Of a DNA stretch of 64,000 nucleotides, positions 1-10,789 are shown in pieces. Position numbers and translations under genes: made by a program. Numbering within the stretch: the first letter of the stretch is position 1; every line of letters starts with the position of its first letter. Source of the DNA: Permianibacter fluminis (GTDB taxonomy: Bacteria; Pseudomonadota; Gammaproteobacteria; Enterobacterales; Permianibacteraceae); assembly GCF_013179735.1 (NCBI RefSeq), contig NZ_JABMEG010000001.1:2108001-2172000 (forward strand), read 5' to 3'. The notes under the pieces are model-generated. The model was not told the DNA's origin. It worked only from the letters and a program-made list of their open reading frames with translations, and did not search any database.

Positions 1-2000
<2,000 letters not shown>

Positions 2001-2597
2001 GGCTCCTCCACTGATGGCCAAAATTATTAGGGGTGTTGCCAGTTGTTATCGGCAAATCAGTACTGCAAAAACGGTGTGCAAAACCGCGACTCAAAAGGTG
2101 AAACAGACAGGACGGTGACCATCACGATGGGGTGGCGAAGTACTCACTCCGGCGTCGCACCGGGACTGCCGCCAACCCTGTCATGGCATCCTGCCGGGGG
2201 CTTGACGGATGGTGCAGTTTTTGCTGCTCAGCACAATCGTTGGTGGCCCACCGGGATCGGACCCCCCATATATTGGGGTCCAATAGCGTAGCGACACTCT
2301 ATGACCTTTTCCTGACTGCAGCAAGAGCGCAAGGTGCTAATAGACGTGGGGAAAGCTGTGGAAAAGTTTATTGTTGTGAACGCACGCACCAGATAAACCC
2401 ATCCGCGAAATGTCTGCCGATGAAATCGCCCGATAGGCGCGTGAACTGTGCGGTCTTCGCACATTCAGTGGCGTCGAAAACGGCACCGACCCGACTCTGA
2501 TTCGGTTCCAGTTCGGCCACGACGCCGGAAAGGCCGGCGGCGCATTCGAGCCGGCTCGGCTATGCTGGAAACACCTCCCACGTCGCTTCGGGTAGTA
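2001..2597. other. Intergenic regulatory region between nrdA and the GGDEF/EAL gene
   Basis: About 600 bp with no convincing gene. The short reading frames here have no recognisable product or ribosome site. It holds the nrdA leader and promoter with two NrdR-like palindromes (2231-2278) and the upstream region of the divergent c-di-GMP gene. Confidence 0.6.
2231..2278 (-). promoter_or_regulatory. Paired NrdR-like boxes upstream of nrdA
   Basis: Two palindromes of the NrdR type are visible. One is CCCCATATATTGGGG at 2264-2278. The other is the weaker GCACAATCGTTGGTGG at 2231-2246. Their centres are about 32 bp apart, three helical turns, which is the usual spacing of NrdR box pairs. Their position upstream of nrdA agrees with repression by the ATP/dATP-sensing regulator NrdR. 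The assignment is from pattern and context only. Confidence 0.6.
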
Positions 2598-5069
2598 ATG
2601 AGCAAGCGCCTCGAATTATTGCTGGTTGAAGACTCGCCTGATGATGCCGATTTGCTGCTGCTGGCCTTGCGCCGGGGCGGCTTTGCGCCCGCGATTACCC
2701 GCGTTGAGACTGCGGATGCGTTTCGCAAGGCGCTGGCCGAGCAGAGCTGGCAGCTGATCATCTCCGACGTCAACGTGCCGAGTTTTGGCGCCGAGCGGGC
2801 GCTCGCCATCCTGACCGAAACCGGTCTGTCGATTCCTTTCATTGTCGTGTCCGGCCATCTGAAAACCGAAGACGCCGTGATCATGATGCGGGCCGGCGCC
2901 GAAGACTTTATCCAGAAAGACGACATCGCCCGGCTGGTGCCGGCGGTCGAGCGCGCGCTGCGCGACGCCGAGCTGGAGCGGGCCCGTGCGGCGGCCACCG
3001 AAGAGGCCGAGCGCTACGGCAGCATTCTGGATGAAGCCGCCGCCGAGATTTACTGGGTTGATGCCAGTAGCCTGAGCATCGAGCACGTCAATCAGGGCGC
3101 TTGCAAGAACAGCGGCTATCTGCTGGAGGACCTGCAGGGCCAGTCGTTTGCGCTGCTGCTGCAATGGCCGCTCGAACAGCTGCGCAGCGCGCTGCAGCCG
3201 GTCTACGACGGCCAGCATGCCCAGTTGTCGTTTGAAGCCGATATGTACCGGGCCGATGGCAGCAGCTACCCGGCCGATTTGCGGGTGCAGTTGCTGTCCG
3301 GCTATCTGGTCGTGCTGGCCATCGATCTGACCGAGAAAAAAGCCATTGCCGATCAGCTGCGCAAACTGTCGCAGGCGGTCGAGCAAAGCCCGAGCGGCGT
3401 GGTCATTGTCGACCGCACGGGCCACATCGAATACGTCAACCGCAGCTTTGTCGAGATGCACGGCTACGAATCCGGCGAAGTGATTGGCATCGATCTGGGT
3501 GAGCTGATTACCCAGCAGTCGCCGAGCCAGCGCACCCATCAGTTGCGCGACGCGCTCAACAATGGCGGCAGTTGGCGCGGCGAGCTGCACACCCGGCGCA
3601 AGGATGGCCACACGATTTGGGAATACGTGTCGCTGTCACCCATCCAGCCGGAGATCACGCCCGGCCCGAACGGTTTGGCGGCGGTGCTGAATCCAGCGCA
3701 CTTTCTGGTGATGCTGGAAGACATCACGGTGCGCAAGGAATACGAACAAAAGCTGATGCGGCAGGCGAGCTTTGATGAGTTGACCAAGCTGCCGAACCGG
3801 CTGTTGGCCTTTGATCGGCTGAGCGTGGCGCTGGCCGATGCCCGCCGCAACAACAACCGGGTCGCGCTGTTTTTCATCGACCTCGACAACTTCAAGAACG
3901 TCAACGACACACTCGGCCATTTCGCTGGTGATGCGCTGCTGATCGAAGCGGCCGGCCGCTTGCAAAGCTGCCTGCGCGAAACCACTACGCTGGCCCGGTT
4001 CGGCGGCGACGAATTCATTCTGGTGATGCCGGAGCTCGATAGCCCGAACAGTGCCCGGGTGCTGGCCCAGCGCATTCTGAAAGTGCTGCAGCATCCGTTT
4101 CATATTCACGGCCGCGAACTGTTCATCTCGGCCAGTATCGGCATCACCATCTGCCCGGACGATGGCGAGACTACGCAGATCCTGCTGCAGAATGCCGATG
4201 CCGCAATGTATCGCAGCAAGGAACAGGGCAAAAACGCGTTCAGCTTCTTCACCCCGGAAATGAACCGGCTGGCCGCGCAGCGGCTGACTCTGGAAACGCA
4301 ATTGCGCCGGGCGCTGCCGCAAAGCGAATTTCATCTGGTGTATCAGCCGGTGGTATCGGCGCGCAGCCTCAGCATTGTCGCGGTGGAAGTGTTGCTGCGC
4401 TGGCAGAACAGTGAGCTGGGTCTGGTGGCGCCGGATCAGTTCATTCCCATTGCCGAAGAGACCGGCCAGATCGTGCCGATTGGCGAATGGGTGCTGCGTG
4501 AATCCTGTCGCACGGTGGCGCAGTGGCAGCAGGAAATTGCGGCGCCGCTGCGGCTGGCGGTCAACGTGTCGGCCCGGCAATTCACCGGTTCCGGCATGGT
4601 GACGACGGTACGCGATGCACTGGTCGACAGCGGGCTGCCGGCCGAGCTTCTGGAGCTGGAAATCACCGAGCGGCTGGTGCTGCACGAAACCGCGGCCAAC
4701 TCCAGCCAGCTGCACCAGATCAACGAAATGGGCGTGCGCCTGTCGGTCGATGATTTCGGCACCGGCTATTCGGCGCTCAGCTATCTGAAACGGTTCCCGT
4801 TTGATGTGTTGAAGATTGATCGCTCGTTTGTCCGTGACGTCACCCGTGATCGTGACAACGCCGCCTTGGCCAAAGCCATCATTGCCATGGCACATGGTCT
4901 CGACATGCAGGTGATTGCCGAAGGCGTGGAAACGGTCGAACAGCGGGACTTTTTGCTCGAGCATGGCTGCGACATGATGCAGGGCTATTTCTTCAGCCGG
5001 CCGCTGCCGGCCGATCAGTTCATTGCCATGATCAAGGAAATCGAGCGCCGGATTGTCTCGGTGGAGTAA
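2598..5069 (+). CDS. Response regulator with PAS, GGDEF and EAL domains (c-di-GMP turnover)
   Basis: An 823-aa cytoplasmic signalling protein. Residues 1-120 are a receiver domain (acidic pair E11/D12, phospho-acceptor D57 in ISDVNVP). Two PAS-like segments follow (about 130-260 and 265-400), then a GGDEF domain with intact GGDEF at 469-473, and an EAL domain with EVLLRW at 597-602, DDFGTGYS and AEGVET. The EVL form of the signature is common in active phosphodiesterases. The inhibitory I-site upstream of GGDEF is not RxxD (RETT), so product inhibition is probably lost. The start at 2598 gives MSKRLELLLVEDS, a normal receiver start; in-frame starts upstream (2448, 2562) add only low-complexity residues. 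No partner kinase is adjacent. Confidence 0.9.
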   Translation: MSKRLELLLVEDSPDDADLLLLALRRGGFAPAITRVETADAFRKALAEQSWQLIISDVNVPSFGAERALAILTETGLSIPFIVVSGHLKTEDAVIMMRAGAEDFIQKDDIARLVPAVERALRDAELERARAAATEEAERYGSILDEAAAEIYWVDASSLSIEHVNQGACKNSGYLLEDLQGQSFALLLQWPLEQLRSALQPVYDGQHAQLSFEADMYRADGSSYPADLRVQLLSGYLVVLAIDLTEKKAIADQLRKLSQAVEQSPSGVVIVDRTGHIEYVNRSFVEMHGYESGEVIGIDLGELITQQSPSQRTHQLRDALNNGGSWRGELHTRRKDGHTIWEYVSLSPIQPEITPGPNGLAAVLNPAHFLVMLEDITVRKEYEQKLMRQASFDELTKLPNRLLAFDRLSVALADARRNNNRVALFFIDLDNFKNVNDTLGHFAGDALLIEAAGRLQSCLRETTTLARFGGDEFILVMPELDSPNSARVLAQRILKVLQHPFHIHGRELFISASIGITICPDDGETTQILLQNADAAMYRSKEQGKNAFSFFTPEMNRLAAQRLTLETQLRRALPQSEFHLVYQPVVSARSLSIVAVEVLLRWQNSELGLVAPDQFIPIAEETGQIVPIGEWVLRESCRTVAQWQQEIAAPLRLAVNVSARQFTGSGMVTTVRDALVDSGLPAELLELEITERLVLHETAANSSQLHQINEMGVRLSVDDFGTGYSALSYLKRFPFDVLKIDRSFVRDVTRDRDNAALAKAIIAMAHGLDMQVIAEGVETVEQRDFLLEHGCDMMQGYFFSRPLPADQFIAMIKEIERRIVSVE

Positions 5070-5170
5070 ACCGAGCCAAACGGTACGGAACGGAATCGAA
5101 GCGAATGTGAAGGGGATGGGCCAGAACGACCGCGCACCCGATGGTATGGCTGTGGGTTGCGCATAAAACG

Positions 5171-5207
5171 AAAACGGAAGCCGGTGGATGGCCGGCTTCC
5201 GTTTTTT
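5171..5207. terminator. Bidirectional rho-independent terminator
   Basis: Inverted repeat with 14-nt arms (AAAACGGAAGCCGG and its complement) around a 7-nt loop, ending in a T run. It lies between the converging GGDEF/EAL gene and the receiver gene and can serve both. Confidence 0.9.
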
Positions 5208-5210
5208 ATT

Positions 5211-5642
5211 TCAGCGCGGCGCGGTATTCAGCAGCATCCAGTACAGGCCAAGCTGGCCGATGGCTTCGGTGAACTGGCCGAAATCGACCGGCTTGGTGAT
5301 GAAGCTGTTGACGCCCAATTGATAAGAGCGGACCACATCGCGTTCCTCCGCGGAGGAAGTCAGCACGACGACCGGAATTTTGGCGGTGCGCGGATCGGCT
5401 TTCAGTTTTTGCAGCACGGTCAGGCCGTCGACTTTCGGCAGTTTCAAGTCCAGCAAAATCAGCCGGGGCTGCTCATGGATGGCGCGGTTGGCATGGGCGC
5501 CGGTGCAGAAAATGAACTCCAGCGCCTCGGCACCGTCGCGCGCCACTTCGATATGGTTGGCGAGGTTCTTCTTGCGCAGCGCGCGCAAGGTCAGTTCCAT
5601 ATCATTCGGGTCGTCTTCGACCAGCAGGATTTCCACTTCCAT
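5211..5642 (-). CDS. Stand-alone response regulator receiver (Rcp1/CheY-like)
   Basis: A 143-aa single receiver domain with no output domain. The acidic pocket is [10 protein letters not shown], the phospho-acceptor aspartate is in [12 protein letters not shown], the conserved serine is in VVLTSS and the lysine in FITKPVDF. The PND start and the extended alpha4 region ([22 protein letters not shown]) are typical of the Rcp1 group that serves bacteriophytochrome and hybrid histidine kinases. It is convergent with the GGDEF/EAL protein, which itself carries a receiver. A GAF histidine kinase of similar style is at 52.3 kb, but pairing is only a guess. Confidence 0.9.
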   Translation of the reverse strand: MEVEILLVEDDPNDMELTLRALRKKNLANHIEVARDGAEALEFIFCTGAHANRAIHEQPRLILLDLKLPKVDGLTVLQKLKADPRTAKIPVVVLTSSAEERDVVRSYQLGVNSFITKPVDFGQFTEAIGQLGLYWMLLNTAPR

Positions 5643-5748
5643 TCTCGCGCCACCATCCGGGTCCGTGTAAACAGCCTAGTTCGCACATGCCCGCTCTTCA
5701 ACTTGGGGGCCGGCCGGACCTATCCGGGGCAAGCAGAACGGGGCCAGC

Positions 5749-5776
5749 AAAAAGGGGCCTGGTTGGCCCCTTTTTT
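5749..5776. terminator. Terminator after sodB
   Basis: AAAAAGGGGCC, a short loop, then GGCCCCTTTTTT. Strong stem followed by T runs on both strands, between the sodB stop and the start of the receiver gene. Confidence 0.85.
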
Positions 5777-5801
5777 GATACGACCACCGGTGGTGACCGG
5801 A

Positions 5802-6380
5802 TCAGCCGAAGTTCTTGCTGGCGAACTGCCAGTTGACCAAGGCCCAGAATGCCTCGACGTACTTGGCGCGGGCATTGCGGTAATCGATGTAGTAGGCGTG
5901 TTCCCAGACATCGCAGGTCAGCAGCGGGGTGTGGCCATCCAGCATCGGGTTGCCGGCGGCGCCGGTGTTGACGATGTCGACCGAGCCGTCGGCCTTCTTG
6001 ACCAGCCAGGTCCAGCCCGAACCGAAGTTGCCCAGTGCCGAGGCAGTGAACTTCTCCTTGAACGCGGCGAACGAGCCAAAGGCCTTGTTGATGGCGTCGG
6101 CCAGCGCGCCGGTCGGCTCGCCACCGGCGTTAGGCGCCAGCGAGTGCCAGTAGAAGGTGTGGTTCCAGATCTGGGCGGCGTTGTTGTACACGCCACCTTG
6201 CGAGCTCTTCATGATCTCTTCGAGCGACTTGCCTTCAAAAGCGGTGCCCGGCACCAGCTTGTTCAGGTTGTCAACATAGGTCTGGTGGTGTTTGCCGTAA
6301 TGGAAATTCAGGGTCTCTTCCGAGATATGCGGGGCCAGCGCGGTGCGGACGTAAGGCAGGGGAGGCAGTTCGAACGCCAT
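5802..6380 (-). CDS. sodB: Superoxide dismutase, iron type
   Basis: Converts superoxide to oxygen and hydrogen peroxide in the cytoplasm; 192 aa, the usual length. Metal ligands are visible: histidines in LNFHYGKHH and NHTFYWHS, and the aspartate and histidine in DVWEHAYYIDYRN. The AAQIWNHTFYW segment, with glutamine in the second shell, points to the Fe form rather than Mn. The start at 6380 (MAFELPPLPY) has GGAG at the right distance; the longer reading frame to 6512 would add a non-homologous leader. It probably acts with the peroxiredoxin at 11.3 kb. Confidence 0.97.
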   Translation of the reverse strand: MAFELPPLPYVRTALAPHISEETLNFHYGKHHQTYVDNLNKLVPGTAFEGKSLEEIMKSSQGGVYNNAAQIWNHTFYWHSLAPNAGGEPTGALADAINKAFGSFAAFKEKFTASALGNFGSGWTWLVKKADGSVDIVNTGAAGNPMLDGHTPLLTCDVWEHAYYIDYRNARAKYVEAFWALVNWQFASKNFG

Positions 6381-6629
6381 GACGGGATCTCCAGCAGATA
6401 GCGTAAAAACGGCAATACCCCAAGCAAAACTAAGGGTAAGCCGGGGAAAAAAGGCTGCGCATCTTAAGGGAAGTACCGCGACGCGACAAATGAACCCTGT
6501 GCAAAACCTCATGCCGGAGCGCTAGAATCGGGCGGCTTCGACTTTGTGCGGGTACGCACATTCATTAAAACAGTCCCATCGCCTCGACTGGACGATCAAT
6601 CGGGCGATCAACAAGAACAGGAGGGCATC

Positions 6630-7292
6630 ATGGAGGCATTGTTTTCACACGCCGGCGCCGAAATCGGCTTGCGTTGGCTGCACTTTTTCTTCGGCGTGGT
6701 CTGGATCGGCACGCTGTATTACTTCAACTTCATTCAAGGCGAATTCTTCAAGGAAGCTGAGGCTGCCACCAAGAGCAACATGATCCAGAAGCAGTTGCCG
6801 CGGGCACTGAACTGGTTTCGCTTTGGCGCCTTGTGGACCTTCGTCAGCGGCGCGCTGATCCTGGCGCTGCGCGGTGCCAACATCACCGACACGCTGTTTT
6901 TCGGCGTGCTGCTCGGTACCCTGATGTTCCTGAACGTCTGGCTGATCATCTGGCCGAACCAGAAGATCGTCATCGCCTCGACTACGCAAGTGGCGCAGGG
7001 CGGCGCCGCCCTGCCGGAAGCCGCTGCCGCCGGCCCGAAAGCGCTGTTGGCTTCGCGCACCAACGTGATGTTCTCGCTGGCCATGCTGTTCTTCATGGGG
7101 GCTGGTGCCCACATGCCGTTCGGCATGTTTGACCTCGGCAGCATCAAGATTTGGATCGCCATTGCCCTGATCGGCGCGCTGGAAGTCAACGGCATTGCCG
7201 GCAAGCTCGGCCCGATGACGACCGTCAAAGGCGTGATCCACTGTGGCGTCGGTTTGACCCTGGTTTTGCTGGGGTTGATGGCCTTCCTGTAA
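6630..7292 (+). CDS. Urate hydroxylase PuuD-like membrane protein (N-terminal domain only)
   Basis: A 220-aa integral membrane protein with about six hydrophobic segments. The N terminus RWLHFFFGVVWIGTLYYFNF, with a histidine inside the first segment, and the later GAGAHMPFG and EVNG segments resemble the Urate_ox_N (PuuD) membrane domain. The C-terminal cytochrome c of true PuuD is absent, so urate oxidation is unproven. AGGAGGG lies just upstream of the ATG at 6630, which is preferred to the upstream reading frame start at 6546. It stands alone between sodB and grxD, with no purine catabolism genes nearby. Confidence 0.7.
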   Translation: MEALFSHAGAEIGLRWLHFFFGVVWIGTLYYFNFIQGEFFKEAEAATKSNMIQKQLPRALNWFRFGALWTFVSGALILALRGANITDTLFFGVLLGTLMFLNVWLIIWPNQKIVIASTTQVAQGGAALPEAAAAGPKALLASRTNVMFSLAMLFFMGAGAHMPFGMFDLGSIKIWIAIALIGALEVNGIAGKLGPMTTVKGVIHCGVGLTLVLLGLMAFL

Positions 7293-7333
7293 CCCGGGCA
7301 GGTCAGTTGGTGGTTCCGTGACAGGGAACCGGG

Positions 7334-7358
7334 AAAAGGGCTGCGTGGCAGCCCTTTT
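7334..7358 (+). terminator. Terminator after the PuuD-like gene
   Basis: AAAAGGGCTGC, a 3-nt loop, then GCAGCCCTTTT. Hairpin with a T tract about 40 bp after the stop codon. Confidence 0.8.
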
Positions 7359-7431
7359 GTTTGGTCAGGACTCGGCGGGACCGGCTCGGGTACAATAGCC
7401 GCCATTCCTGTCGTCAGTGGAGCCAAGCGCC

Positions 7432-7773
7432 GTGGACACCCTCGAGAAAATCCAGAAACAACTCGCCGACAATACCGTCGTGCTGTACATGAAAGGTTCA
7501 CCAAAGCTGCCGATGTGCGGCTTCTCGGCCCGCACCGCCGAAGCGGTGCTGCAATGCGGCCAGCCGTTCGCCTACGTTGATGTGATCGCCAACCCGGACA
7601 TCCGCGCCGAGCTGCCGAAATTCGCCAACTGGCCGACCTTCCCGCAACTGTGGGTCAACGGTGAACTGATCGGCGGTTGCGACATCGTCACCGAGATGTT
7701 TGCCAAAGGCGAGCTGATGCCGCTGCTGAAAGACGCCACCGAAAAAGCGAAGGCAGCGAAAGGCGAAGCCTGA
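7432..7773 (+). CDS. grxD: Monothiol glutaredoxin Grx4 family
   Basis: A 113-aa monothiol glutaredoxin with the CGFS active site (Cys29 in KLPMCGFSAR), the TFPQLWVNGELIGGCD glutathione-binding segment and the usual family length. Such proteins carry [2Fe-2S] clusters, with BolA-type partners and glutathione, and take part in Fe-S delivery and iron sensing. The start is a GTG at 7432 with GGAG 9 nt upstream; an in-frame GTG at 7417 is less well placed. A TACAAT at 7391-7396 is a candidate -10 element. Single-gene unit ended by a strong hairpin. Confidence 0.95.
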   Translation: MDTLEKIQKQLADNTVVLYMKGSPKLPMCGFSARTAEAVLQCGQPFAYVDVIANPDIRAELPKFANWPTFPQLWVNGELIGGCDIVTEMFAKGELMPLLKDATEKAKAAKGEA

Positions 7774-7820
7774 GCGTGGTACTTCGGTAGGGCCCATCAT
7801 CATCAGGCTGCATTCGAAAA

Positions 7821-7850
7821 AGAGCAGGTAAAAAACCTGCTCTTTTTTTT
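7821..7850 (+). terminator. Terminator after grxD
   Basis: AGAGCAGGT, short A-rich loop, ACCTGCTCT, then a run of eight T. It also precedes the next gene closely. Confidence 0.9.
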
Positions 7851-7904
7851 GCCTTGGTGCTGCGGAGCCGCCGATACCTTGCGTGTCACGCTGGTAGAAA
7901 AAAC

Positions 7905-9044
7905 GTGAAGCCATATCGGATTTTGATTCTTGGCGCATACGGCAATTTTGGTCGTCGGCTGAGTGCGCGGTTGGCGCGGGTGCCGGACCTGGAATTGCTG
8001 CTGGCTGGCCGCTCCGGTCAGAAAGCCGAGCAACTGGTGGCGACGCTGCGCACCGGTGGCGCAAGCGCGCACTGCACACCGCTGGTGATCGATGCCCAGT
8101 CCGCCACGCTGCCGGCTGAGCTGAAAGAGTCAGGCGCCCAGCTGCTGATTCATACCGGCGGCCCGTTTCAGGGGCAGGACTATCGCGTTGCCCGCGCCTG
8201 TCTCGCTGCCGGTCTGCATTACATCGATCTGGCTGATGGTCGCGATTTTGTCACAGGCATCAGCCAACTGGATGCGGAGGCGCGTGCGCAAGACCGAGTA
8301 GTCATCAGCGGCGCCAGTTCGGTACCGGGGCTTTCGTCGGCTGTCATGCAGGCATTGAGCGCTGATTTGGCGCAGGTGGATAGGATTGATATCGCCATCG
8401 CGCCCGGTAATCGTACCGAACGGGGCGAGGCGACTGTTGCCGCCATTTTGAGTTACGTCGGCAAACCGAGCCAGATCTGGCAAGGCGGGCGCTGGCGGAC
8501 GGTGTATGGTTGGCAAAATCTGCATCGCCATTCCTTTCCTGCGCCCGTTGGCAGACGCTGGTTGGCACATTGCGACGTGCCCGATCTGAGTTTGTTTCCG
8601 GAGCATTATCGTGGCGTGCAATCGGTGCAATTTTCAGCGGGGCTCGAACTGTCATTTCTGCATCTGGGCTTGTACGGATTGTCGTGGCTACGGCGATTGG
8701 GTTGGGTGCGAGATTGGTCACGCCATGCCGGCCGCCTGGCCCGAATGAGTCGCTGGTTCGAACGGTTTGGCTCTGATTCCGGCGGTATGGTCGTGACCGT
8801 GGCCGGGCGTGATCACGCGCAGCAAGTGCGTTGCCAGCAATGGCAGTTGCTGGCTGGCAGTGGCGACGGCCCGTTTGTGCCGACCATCGCTGCCGCCGTT
8901 CTTGCGAAAAAACTTGCCAGCGGTGCCGCCATGATCAGCGGCGCCCGGCCGTGTCTGGAGCAATTTACCTTGGCGGAGTTTGTTGCCGAAGCCCGCGATC
9001 TGGATATTCATTTCCGTTGCGATGAGCGGCCCACTCATGACTGA
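7905..9044 (+). CDS. Saccharopine dehydrogenase-like NAD(P)-binding protein
   Basis: A 379-aa protein beginning with a Rossmann fold (RILILGAYGNFGRRL, residues 5-19) and a saccharopine-dehydrogenase-type N domain (LLIHTGGPFQGQDYRVARACLAAG region, then GLHYIDLADGR). The substrate is unknown; the family includes trans-acting enoyl reductases and carboxynorspermidine/saccharopine enzymes, and this member does not look like a true lysine-pathway enzyme. The GTG at 7905 starts right at the fold; an upstream start at 7854 would run through the terminator. It is the first gene of a tight operon, with its stop overlapping the next start. Confidence 0.75.
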   Translation: MKPYRILILGAYGNFGRRLSARLARVPDLELLLAGRSGQKAEQLVATLRTGGASAHCTPLVIDAQSATLPAELKESGAQLLIHTGGPFQGQDYRVARACLAAGLHYIDLADGRDFVTGISQLDAEARAQDRVVISGASSVPGLSSAVMQALSADLAQVDRIDIAIAPGNRTERGEATVAAILSYVGKPSQIWQGGRWRTVYGWQNLHRHSFPAPVGRRWLAHCDVPDLSLFPEHYRGVQSVQFSAGLELSFLHLGLYGLSWLRRLGWVRDWSRHAGRLARMSRWFERFGSDSGGMVVTVAGRDHAQQVRCQQWQLLAGSGDGPFVPTIAAAVLAKKLASGAAMISGARPCLEQFTLAEFVAEARDLDIHFRCDERPTHD

Positions 9045-9600
9045 TTCATCACTGCCGCCGTCGCTGTATCAACGTATTCTGGCCGAACGTTATGCCAAGT
9101 TGCCGGTTGCTGTGCAGGCAATGCATGGGCCACTGCTACAAGGTGAGCGGTGCGTGACAGGCCGCTGCCAGATCCGTGGCGCGCGACATCCCTTGGCCTG
9201 GTTGTGCGCTCGATTGGCAGGCTTGCCACGCGCACAGGATGAGGTTCCGGTGACGGTTGTTTTTCGCGCCGATAATCATGCTGAGCTATGGCTGCGGCGC
9301 TTTGGTCCCCAGCGCATGCGGTCCCGGCAATGGCAGCATCAGTCGCAGCTGATGGAGCGCGTTGGTCCGACCCGGTTTGTTTTTGATATTGAGACGGACA
9401 ACGCCGGCTTGCAGCTACGACTGCGCGAGTTCTTCATTCTTGGTGTGCCCATCGCGCAGCGCTGGCACCCGATAGTGCATGCACGTGAATACGATCAGGA
9501 TGGCCGCTTTCATTTTGATGTCCGGGCCGAGCTGCCGGGTATCGGACTGCTGGTTCACTATCGCGGTTATCTTGAACACAATACGGTGGCATCGTCATGA
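9037..9600 (+). CDS. DUF4166 domain protein
   Basis: A 187-aa protein of unknown function. The pattern LYQRILAERYAKLPVAVQAMHG near the start and the C-terminal IVHAREYDQDGRFHFDV region resemble DUF4166, a domain often found fused to or beside saccharopine-dehydrogenase-like proteins. The start is placed at ATG 9037, overlapping the previous gene by 8 nt; ATG 9022 is an alternative. It overlaps the next gene by ATGA, so translation is probably coupled. Confidence 0.65.
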   Translation: MTDSSLPPSLYQRILAERYAKLPVAVQAMHGPLLQGERCVTGRCQIRGARHPLAWLCARLAGLPRAQDEVPVTVVFRADNHAELWLRRFGPQRMRSRQWQHQSQLMERVGPTRFVFDIETDNAGLQLRLREFFILGVPIAQRWHPIVHAREYDQDGRFHFDVRAELPGIGLLVHYRGYLEHNTVASS

Positions 9601-10058
9601 GTCGGCAACCGGCGGTAGCGAGCGCTTTGCCCGGCCATGATTGGGCTGCCATCTCCGGATTGCCGGCGCAAGTCATCGTATTTGATGGCCACTGCCGACT
9701 CTGCAATGGTTGGGTCAATTTTTTGTTGGCCCGAGACCAGAACAAGCGCTTCCACTTTGCGGCGGTGCAGACCAAGATCGGACAACAGCTACTGGAACAG
9801 GCCGGGTTTTCGGCGCTGGATCCGGAAACGATGTTGCTTGTCAGTAAGGGACGCGTTTACAGCCATACCGACGCCATATTGCGCGTGCTCTGGCAGCTCG
9901 GTGCTGGTTGGCGGCTGCTGAGCCTGTTGCGCCTGATACCGGAACGATTGCGGGATCCGCTCTATGTCGCCGTGGCACAGCGTCGCTATCGCTGGTTTGG
10001 TCGCACGGAGCAGTGTCGGATTCCTCAGGCCGATGAGGTTGAACGATTTCTGGATTGA
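9597..10058 (+). CDS. DCC-family thiol-disulfide oxidoreductase-like protein (DUF393)
   Basis: A 153-aa protein with the DCC signature DGHCRLCNGW, a CxxC-containing motif after a beta strand (VIVFDGHC), followed by the usual RFHFAAVQTKIGQQLL segment and C-terminal RYRWFGR. The family is predicted to have a thioredoxin-like fold; no substrate is known. The first about 25 residues precede the conserved core. Its ATG overlaps the stop of the DUF4166 gene (ATGA), and it is the last gene of the operon before a strong terminator. Confidence 0.8.
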   Translation: MSRQPAVASALPGHDWAAISGLPAQVIVFDGHCRLCNGWVNFLLARDQNKRFHFAAVQTKIGQQLLEQAGFSALDPETMLLVSKGRVYSHTDAILRVLWQLGAGWRLLSLLRLIPERLRDPLYVAVAQRRYRWFGRTEQCRIPQADEVERFLD

Positions 10059-10076
10059 ATGGCAAAACGACAGAGC

Positions 10077-10112
10077 AAAAAAAAGGACGCCATCAACGCG
10101 TCCTTTTTTTTT
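10077..10112. terminator. Bidirectional terminator between the DCC gene and bfr
   Basis: A-run, GGACGC, short loop, GCGTCC, T-run. Flanked by A and T tracts, so it can act for both converging genes. Confidence 0.9.
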
Positions 10113-10128
10113 GCTCATCGACAGCGGT

Positions 10129-10608
10129 TCAGCTGCCAACGCCACCCGCGGCCGATTGCAGATAATTCTGCAGGCCCATTTCCTTGATCAGGCTTTGTTG
10201 GGTTTCCAACCAGTCGATGTGTTCTTCTTCGCTGTGCAAAATGTCTTTCAGGACGTCGCGGCTGACGAAGTCATGCACGGCCTCGCAATGGGTGATGCCT
10301 TCTTTCAGTGCGGGCAGCGCTTTCAGTTCCAGCTTCAGATCGCATTTGATCATCTCTTCGACATTTTCACCGATCAACAGCTTGCCGAGATCCTGCAGGT
10401 TCGGCAGGCCTTCGAGAAACAGAATGCGCTCGATCAGTTTGTCGGCGTGTTTCATCTCGTCGATCGATTCGTGGTATTCGTGATCGGCCAGCGCTTTGTA
10501 GCCCCAGTTTTTGTACATGCGGGCGTGCAGGAAATATTGATTGATGGCGATCAGCTCGTTGGCGAGCACTTTGTTCAGGAAAGCGATGACTTTGACGTCG
10601 CCTTTCAT
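10129..10608 (-). CDS. bfr: Bacterioferritin
   Basis: A 159-aa haem-containing iron-storage protein forming 24-mer shells. The ferroxidase ligands are recognisable ([49 protein letters not shown]), and the haem-binding methionine is in DEMKHA. The start at 10608 ([12 protein letters not shown]) has GGAG upstream; the longer frame from 10629 adds only a few residues. bfd, which releases the stored iron, lies upstream on the same strand about 180 bp away, behind its own Fur-type promoter, so the two are separately expressed. Confidence 0.97.
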   Translation of the reverse strand: MKGDVKVIAFLNKVLANELIAINQYFLHARMYKNWGYKALADHEYHESIDEMKHADKLIERILFLEGLPNLQDLGKLLIGENVEEMIKCDLKLELKALPALKEGITHCEAVHDFVSRDVLKDILHSEEEHIDWLETQQSLIKEMGLQNYLQSAAGGVGS

Positions 10609-10789
10609 GGCGGAATCTCCCGAGAGCATGCGTCCGGCACGGCGCTGGAGCCGGAAGTCTAGACCCGGGGCGGCGTCTGGACAATGCAGGCGCGAAGCCT
10701 AAGTGCTTGAAGCAAATGAGAGTCTGGATTGCTGGGCGAGCGATGCAGCTGGCGGGCGGCGCCATGCGAAGAGATAGCGGAATTGAGAC

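Noticed and set aside
2350-2365. Possible DnaA box (TGTGGAAAA) and replication origin near 2.3 kb
   Set aside because: Single imperfect copy with no cluster, no AT-rich unwinding element and no dnaA or gidA nearby.
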